From: an uncultured Acetatifactor sp.
Lineage (GTDB): Bacteria; Bacillota; Clostridia; Lachnospirales; Lachnospiraceae
Direction: 5' to 3'
Length of the DNA: 25,614 nt
Assembly (NCBI GenBank): GCA_910584435.1
Contig: CAJUAP010000059.1
Coordinates: 1 to 25,614, forward strand
Shown: positions 21,491-25,614 of the stretch, piece after piece
Position numbering within the stretch: position 1 is the first letter of the stretch
Layout of the letters: each line of letters starts with the position of its first letter
Made by a program: the position numbers and the translations under genes
The notes under the pieces: generated by a model
The model's database searches: none
The model's input: only the letters and a program-made list of their open reading frames with translations
What the model was told of the DNA's origin: nothing

Positions 21491-22181
21491 TCAGTTAAAG
21501 GTGGCATGCTTTAAGCTCAGGCATTTCTGGCTTCTGACGCTTGCCCTGCCGGGGATGGTGGGTATTGGTTTTTCTTATGGGTATATCAAGCTGGCAGACG
21601 CGGGGTATGATATTTATGATGCCTTCCGGGAAACATGCAGCGACACATCGTTTGCATTTCTGCTGGTTCTGGTATCGGCATGGTTTATCGGCAGTGACTT
21701 CAGCAATCGTACCATACACCATGAAATTACGCTGGGATACGGCAGATGGTCCATATTGCTCATCAGAGAATTATGTGCATATTTGTCTGCGGCTGTTTTA
21801 CATGTTGCTTATGTTGTTTTTACCATGCTGGGTACGGGAAGCATCACAGGATTTTCCGGCAGAGGTTTTGGGCCGCAGGATGTATTATGGTGCATTGTAA
21901 TATTATTGCAGCTGGCAGCGCTGCAGAGCATTACGGTATTGATTACATTTGTATGTGCAAAAGCGGCCGCCGCCATTGCCGCATCGGTGTGCTTTGCATT
22001 TATTACATGCAATTTACTTCGGAATTATTTCGACGGGCCGGTTTTTACGAAGTCCTGTTTCTGTTTTGCGCGGAATCATGATTATGAAACCTTGATTCTG
22101 GCGGGGATAGCGGCTGTCCTGACATGGATGGCTGTATCAGCATTGACGTATGTGATATTTCGCAGGAGAGAGATAAAATAG
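21483..22181 (+). CDS. ABC transporter permease, lantibiotic-immunity type
   Basis: A 232-residue membrane protein with about six helices: LLTLALPGMVGIGFSYGYI, FAFLLVLVSAWFIGSDF, LSAAVLHVAYVVFTML, VLWCIVILLQLAALQSITVL, AAAIAASVCFAFITCNLL and LAGIAAVLTWMAVSALTYVI. The motif FIGSDFSNRTIHHEITLGYG after helix 2 is typical of the ABC-2 permeases paired with BcrA-like ATPases. The start at 21483 has AGGAGG (21469-21474); the GTG at 21474 overlaps it and is rejected. It should form the pump with the ATPase before it. Confidence 0.9.
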   Translation: MCNQLKVACFKLRHFWLLTLALPGMVGIGFSYGYIKLADAGYDIYDAFRETCSDTSFAFLLVLVSAWFIGSDFSNRTIHHEITLGYGRWSILLIRELCAYLSAAVLHVAYVVFTMLGTGSITGFSGRGFGPQDVLWCIVILLQLAALQSITVLITFVCAKAAAAIAASVCFAFITCNLLRNYFDGPVFTKSCFCFARNHDYETLILAGIAAVLTWMAVSALTYVIFRRREIK

Positions 22182-22186
22182 ATAAG

Positions 22187-23083
22187 ATGGAGATAGTGAT
22201 TGCTTCTTTTTTAAGCATTGCGGTTTTGGTGCCTGTAATAAAATTATACCTTTTGAAACGGCAGTTGAGAGAAATTGTCAGACAGATGGAGGAACCGGGA
22301 GAGAATTTTATTTCCGTTGATTTTGTCGATAAGGATTTGGTATCTGTGGTATTACAGCTTAATAAAATGATTGAATTCCTTCAAAATATACAGGCGGAGG
22401 CAGTCAGAGGGGAAAAGGCTGTCAGGACTTCTGCGGCCATGATTTCCCATGATATGCGGACGCCGCTGACTTCCGTGATGGGCTATCTTCAGCTGGCGGA
22501 AAAGAAATGCGAAGAGGAAGAAGTCAGGCAGGACATTAAAATTGCATTGGACAGGGCTGCATATTGCAACGGACTTGTAAACGACTTTTTTGAGTTATCC
22601 GTGATAGATTCGGAGCAATACACGCCTGTTATGGAGAGAAGTAATCTCTGTGAGGTGGTGTGTGAAGAAATTCTGGCGAATTACATAGGGTTTGAGAAAA
22701 GCGGTGTTACCCCTGTATTTCGCCAGGCAGATGATGTTACATGGGTATGGGCGGACAGGAAATTGTTGTCAAGGGTGATACAGAATCTGATTTCTAACGG
22801 TATAAAGTATGCAGCGGGGAAGTTGGAGTTTGTGATTGTAAAAGGGGAAAAAGTATCAATTACTATTTCCAGTCCCGTTTCTAAAGCAGTGGATACGGAA
22901 AAGATATTTGAAAAATATTACAGGGCGGATACTTCCGGCCGCAGCGAGGGAGCAGGATTGGGTCTGTATATCTGCCGGAAACTGATGAGGGATATGAACG
23001 GAGATATCTCGGCATATAGTGATGGAAAGGTGCTGGAGATAAAAATGGAAATGCCGGAGTCTGACAAGAATGAGATAGTATGA
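22187..23083 (+). CDS. Sensor histidine kinase with minimal membrane part
   Basis: A 298-residue kinase with one N-terminal helix (about 3-23), a short linker, dimerisation domain with MISHDMRTPLTS (His88), N box VIQNLISNGIKYAA, and G2 box EGAGLGLYICRKLM. No extracellular sensor domain is present, so input probably comes through the membrane or from the neighbouring ABC pump. The F-box region is KIFEKYYRAD. The start ATG 22187 lies 5 bases after the permease stop; AGGAG is 17 bases upstream, so translation is probably coupled to the permease. The partner is the regulator at 19833. Confidence 0.92.
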   Translation: MEIVIASFLSIAVLVPVIKLYLLKRQLREIVRQMEEPGENFISVDFVDKDLVSVVLQLNKMIEFLQNIQAEAVRGEKAVRTSAAMISHDMRTPLTSVMGYLQLAEKKCEEEEVRQDIKIALDRAAYCNGLVNDFFELSVIDSEQYTPVMERSNLCEVVCEEILANYIGFEKSGVTPVFRQADDVTWVWADRKLLSRVIQNLISNGIKYAAGKLEFVIVKGEKVSITISSPVSKAVDTEKIFEKYYRADTSGRSEGAGLGLYICRKLMRDMNGDISAYSDGKVLEIKMEMPESDKNEIV

Positions 23084-23118
23084 AGATTACAAATGGGATA
23101 ACTGCAGCGAGGGATATT

Positions 23119-23427
23119 ATGGACAAAACGCTTATTTATGAAATACTTTCTATAGTGGAGGAAATTCCGAAGGGGCGTGTTGCGACTTATGGACAGATTG
23201 CAATGCTGATCGGGAGGGATAAAAATGCGCGTCTTGTGGGAAAAGTCCTCAGTATGGCGGAATATTATGGCACATATCCCTGCCACAGGGTTGTCAACCA
23301 TGTGGGGCGTCTGGTTCCGGGATGGCGGGAACAGGAATATCTGCTCCGGCAGGAGGGGGTTCCGTTGAAGGATAAAAACCATGTGGATTTGAAACGTTGT
23401 CAGTGGGATTGTGAAAATGGCAAATAA
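23119..23427 (+). CDS. MGMT-like DNA-binding protein with active-site Cys
   Basis: A 102-residue protein made only of the DNA-binding and alkyl-transfer domain of O6-alkylguanine-DNA alkyltransferases: IPKGRVATYGQIAMLIG (helix-turn-helix), ARLVGKVL (arginine finger region) and YPCHRVVNHVGRLVPGW with Cys55. Most single-domain alkyltransferase-like proteins have Trp in place of that Cys; here the Cys is present. It may repair or flag alkylated guanine. ATG 23119 has GAGGG 5 bases upstream; an earlier ATG at 23080 overlaps the kinase stop. The stop codon lies inside the left 9-bp direct repeat of the miniature element. Confidence 0.88.
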   Translation: MDKTLIYEILSIVEEIPKGRVATYGQIAMLIGRDKNARLVGKVLSMAEYYGTYPCHRVVNHVGRLVPGWREQEYLLRQEGVPLKDKNHVDLKRCQWDCENGK

Positions 23428-23627
23428 TATGTAACAGTTCAGCCATGCCATTCATAAGTTGCCGGAATGTACATCTTCACCAACAATTATGTAGTATCGC
23501 CGGCAACTTATTTCATGTCGGGCGTCCGTCCTATGGAAACGATTGTACAATTTGTCTTTTGTGAGCAAGCTCCCACAGACAAATTGTACAATCATTTCCG
23601 CATGGCTGAACTGTTACCAAATAATAT
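23422..23627. mobile_element. Miniature element with terminal inverted repeats and target duplication
   Basis: The 188-bp element (23431-23618) has perfect 18-bp ends: GTAACAGTTCAGCCATGC (23431-23448) and its inverse (23600-23617). Inside are two more inverted repeats: ATAAGTTGCCGG (23454-23465) with 23500-23511, and a 22-bp one (23535-23556 with 23578-23599, one mismatch) containing TTGTACAA. Both sides carry AAATAATAT (23422-23430 and 23619-23627), as expected of a 9-bp target duplication. No transposase is encoded. It could fold as a three-way junction in RNA or single-stranded DNA. The family is not recognised; it lies between the MGMT-like gene and the ABC exporter gene. Confidence 0.75.
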
Positions 23628-23648
23628 GTCCGCAAGTATAAATAATCG

Positions 23649-23677
23649 TTGCCCATGGCCTTATCTTGTGGTATTCT
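23649..23677 (+). promoter_or_regulatory. Possible promoter of the ABC exporter gene
   Basis: -35 TTGCCC (23649-23654), 17-bp spacer and -10 TATTCT (23672-23677), 58 bases before the exporter start. Moderate match only. Confidence 0.35.
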
Positions 23678-23734
23678 TAAAAGGTATTTGATGATAGCTG
23701 GTAAAAAAGGGTGGCATTTCCACAGGAGAGTATT

Positions 23735-25504
23735 ATGACGCAGAAGAAATTTTCATTGTTTCCTTATTTATTACAGTATAAATGGCATTATCTGGCAGGG
23801 ATTCTTATTTTGATGCTGGTGGATCTGGCCAATTTGTATGTCCCACAGTTTACGGGGGAATTGATTGACGGGCTGACGGAGGGAATCATTGGACAGGAGG
23901 GGGTCTGGCCTCTGCTGGGCAGGATCTTCGCGGCAGGTGTAGTGATGATGCTGGGGCGGTTTGGATGGAGATATTGTATCTTCGGCGCGGCAAGGGGGAT
24001 AGAATACCGTCTCAGAAATGATATGTTCGGGCATTTGGAGACGCTTTCCGCCCGTTATTTCAACAGTCATAAGACAGGAGATTTGATGGCACATTTTACC
24101 AATGACCTGCAGGCGCTGCGCATGGCAGTGGGTCCGGCGGTGGTGACGGCTTTCGATGCCATTGTTATGACCATTATGGTATTGGTAAAAATGATATTTT
24201 ATGTGGATTTTCAGCTGACATTGCTGGCGTTTGTGCCCTTGATACTGGTAGCGGTGGGATGTTATTATTATGGCATTGAGGCGAAGAAGCGCCAGACCAG
24301 GCGGCAGAAGGCATTCTCGGATCTGTCAGATAAGGTGCAGGAAAGTCTTGCGGGCGTGAGGGTGTTGAAGGCTTTTGTACAGGAGGACGCGGATTTCCGG
24401 GCGTTTGAGGAGGCCAGCAGAAACAGTATGGAGAAGAACCTTTCGGTGGTAAAGCTTCGTGCGGTCTTCGGCCCTGCCCTGGATCTGGTAACGGGTATCA
24501 GTCTGCTGCTGACCTTGTTGTTCGGCGGACGTATGGTATTGGCCGGGCAGGTGTCCATCGGTAAATTCGTGGCGTTTAACTCCTATATCGGTATGCTGGT
24601 GTGGCCCATGATAGCCTGCGGCGACTGTATCAACAGTTTCAGCCAGGCAGCGGCGGCATTTCAGCGGATTGCCTGTATTTTCAGAGAAGAGCCGGATATT
24701 GTGGATATGTCGGCAGGAGAGGATGTACATATCAAAGGCGATATTGCCTTGAAGGATTTGACATTTACGTATCCTGACGGGGAAGAACCGGTGCTGAAGC
24801 ATGTAAATCTCCATGTGAAGGCCGGGGAGATGCTGGGGGTTCTGGGCAGAACCGGCAGCGGCAAGTCCAGCCTGGCGGATCTGCTTCTGCGTGTTTATGA
24901 TTGTAAGGAGGGGACGCTGCTGGTGGATGGCAGACCTATCACGGAGTTTCCGCTGGCAGTGCTGCACCGGGATATGGCATATGTGCCTCAGGAGAGCTTT
25001 CTGTTCTCGGATACTTTGGAAGAGAATATAGCATTCGGCCTGGAAGAACGTATCAGCGAACACCCGGAAATGCATGAAAGCATTCAGGAGGCGGCCAGGG
25101 CTGCCTGTATCCATGATAACATTATGGAATTCCCTGACAAGTATCAGACACTTGTGGGAGAACGGGGCGTTACTCTCTCCGGCGGACAGAAGCAGCGCAG
25201 TTCCATTGCAAGGGCTCTGCTGATGGATGCTTCGGTTTTGATTTTGGACGATTCTCTCTCCGCGGTGGATACGGATACAGAAGAGCAGATATTGGAGAAC
25301 TTGATGCAGCAGCGGAAGGGGAAGACCACCATTGTGGTTGCACACCGTATATCCACGCTTCAGAAGGCGGATCACATTGCAGTGCTGACCGAGGGAGAAC
25401 TGACGGAGTACGGTACTCATGATGAACTGCTTGCCCTTGGAGGCTTTTACGCGCATATATATGAAAAACAGCAATTGGAGCAGGAACTGGTGGGGATACA
25501 GTAG
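23735..25504 (+). CDS. ABC exporter half-subunit with degenerate Walker B (MdlA/YheI-like)
   Basis: A 589-residue fused membrane-ATPase exporter: six helices (1-320) with LQYKWHYLAGILILMLVDLA and YFNSHKTGDLMAHFTNDLQ (coupling region), then the ATPase with Walker A GRTGSGKSS (371-379), Q-loop AYVPQESFLFSD, signature LSGGQ (481-485), Walker B VLILDDSLSAVD and H-loop VAHRIS. Residue 506 after the Walker B Asp505 is Asp instead of the catalytic Glu, as in the inactive-site subunit of heterodimeric exporters such as BmrC or MdlA. The active partner should be encoded next, beyond the window. ATG 23735 has CAGGAGAG 5 bases upstream; a GTG at 23711 has none. Confidence 0.93.
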   Translation: MTQKKFSLFPYLLQYKWHYLAGILILMLVDLANLYVPQFTGELIDGLTEGIIGQEGVWPLLGRIFAAGVVMMLGRFGWRYCIFGAARGIEYRLRNDMFGHLETLSARYFNSHKTGDLMAHFTNDLQALRMAVGPAVVTAFDAIVMTIMVLVKMIFYVDFQLTLLAFVPLILVAVGCYYYGIEAKKRQTRRQKAFSDLSDKVQESLAGVRVLKAFVQEDADFRAFEEASRNSMEKNLSVVKLRAVFGPALDLVTGISLLLTLLFGGRMVLAGQVSIGKFVAFNSYIGMLVWPMIACGDCINSFSQAAAAFQRIACIFREEPDIVDMSAGEDVHIKGDIALKDLTFTYPDGEEPVLKHVNLHVKAGEMLGVLGRTGSGKSSLADLLLRVYDCKEGTLLVDGRPITEFPLAVLHRDMAYVPQESFLFSDTLEENIAFGLEERISEHPEMHESIQEAARAACIHDNIMEFPDKYQTLVGERGVTLSGGQKQRSSIARALLMDASVLILDDSLSAVDTDTEEQILENLMQQRKGKTTIVVAHRISTLQKADHIAVLTEGELTEYGTHDELLALGGFYAHIYEKQQLEQELVGIQ

Positions 25505-25573
25505 GAATGTGGTTGCTGAATGGGTGCTTGTGGAACTGGAATATAAAAAACAGTCTCGGAACGGAAGCCCCCG

Positions 25574-25614
25574 GGAGAATTTTCAGATGCGTCCTTTGCA
25601 GCTGAAAATTTCTC
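25574..25614. repeat. Large inverted repeat at window end
   Basis: GAGAATTTTCAG (25575-25586) is mirrored by CTGAAAATTTCTC (25602-25614), with one extra T. The left arm is preceded by CCCCCGG, so the stem probably continues beyond the window. It lies 70 bases after the ABC gene stop; it may be a terminator or the edge of a palindromic element. Confidence 0.5.

Noticed and set aside
23467..23691. 74-codon frame inside the miniature element
   Set aside because: Made of the inverted repeats of the element; no ribosome binding site.
24326..25474. 382-codon minus-strand frame opposite the ABC exporter
   Set aside because: Shadow of the exporter gene, whose motifs and ribosome binding site are clear.

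Overview
The window looks like chromosomal DNA of a gut or rumen Clostridia, most likely a Lachnospiraceae (Clostridium cluster XIVa) species. This is inferred from the strong AGGAGG-type ribosome binding sites with some GTG/TTG starts, TTGACA/TATAAT-type promoters, and the gene families present: GH78 and SGNH enzymes for pectin side chains, a WYL regulator, DUF2975/DUF4173 proteins, a lipoprotein substrate-binding protein and holin-like type I toxins. No gene was matched against a database; calls come from motifs and family resemblance.

Layout. (1) 1-105: 3' part of tRNA-Lys(CUU) and its terminator. (2) 200-360: a composite hairpin repeat, seen again inverted at 13911-14037. (3) 549-1440: a frameshifted methyltransferase pseudogene. 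(4) 1546-4053: an alpha-L-rhamnosidase carrying an in-frame 63-bp tandem repeat. (5) 4227-5369: a NADAR protein and a convergent histidine phosphatase. (6) 5495-6292: remnant of an ABC exporter. (7) 6292-9960: a duplicated type I toxin-antitoxin locus, interleaved with an orphan substrate-binding lipoprotein and a small secreted CxxC protein. (8) 9961-12668: a broken GNAT gene, TatD nuclease, two small unknown genes and a GNAT acetyltransferase. (9) 12952-13875: a WYL regulator. (10) 14362-18036: a membrane-protein/XRE-regulator module (DUF2975, YozG-like HTH, DUF4173) and a DUF4375-like gene. (11) 18057-19697: an SGNH acetylesterase of rhamnogalacturonan-acetylesterase type. (12) 19833-23083: a response regulator, ABC ATPase, ABC permease and histidine kinase operon of the antimicrobial-peptide-sensing kind, followed by an MGMT-like gene. 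(13) 23431-23618: a 188-bp non-coding element that can fold into a three-way junction and is flanked by direct repeats. (14) 23735-25504: one half of a heterodimeric ABC exporter.

Function. The rhamnosidase and the acetylesterase both lack signal peptides and could work together in the cytoplasm on imported rhamnogalacturonan fragments, although 14 kb separates them. The four-gene RR/ABC/HK operon forms a self-contained sensing and export unit.

The most unusual content is non-coding. There are four states of one type I toxin-antitoxin locus: one complete, one with toxin and antitoxin but no toxin promoter, one reduced to an apparently intact antitoxin promoter and terminator, and one reduced to the toxin promoter and leader. 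The window also has a permuted two-module hairpin repeat and the three-armed miniature element. Several genes are decayed (methyltransferase, ABC exporter, GNAT), and minisatellites have expanded in frame inside at least two genes, so this is a plastic region.
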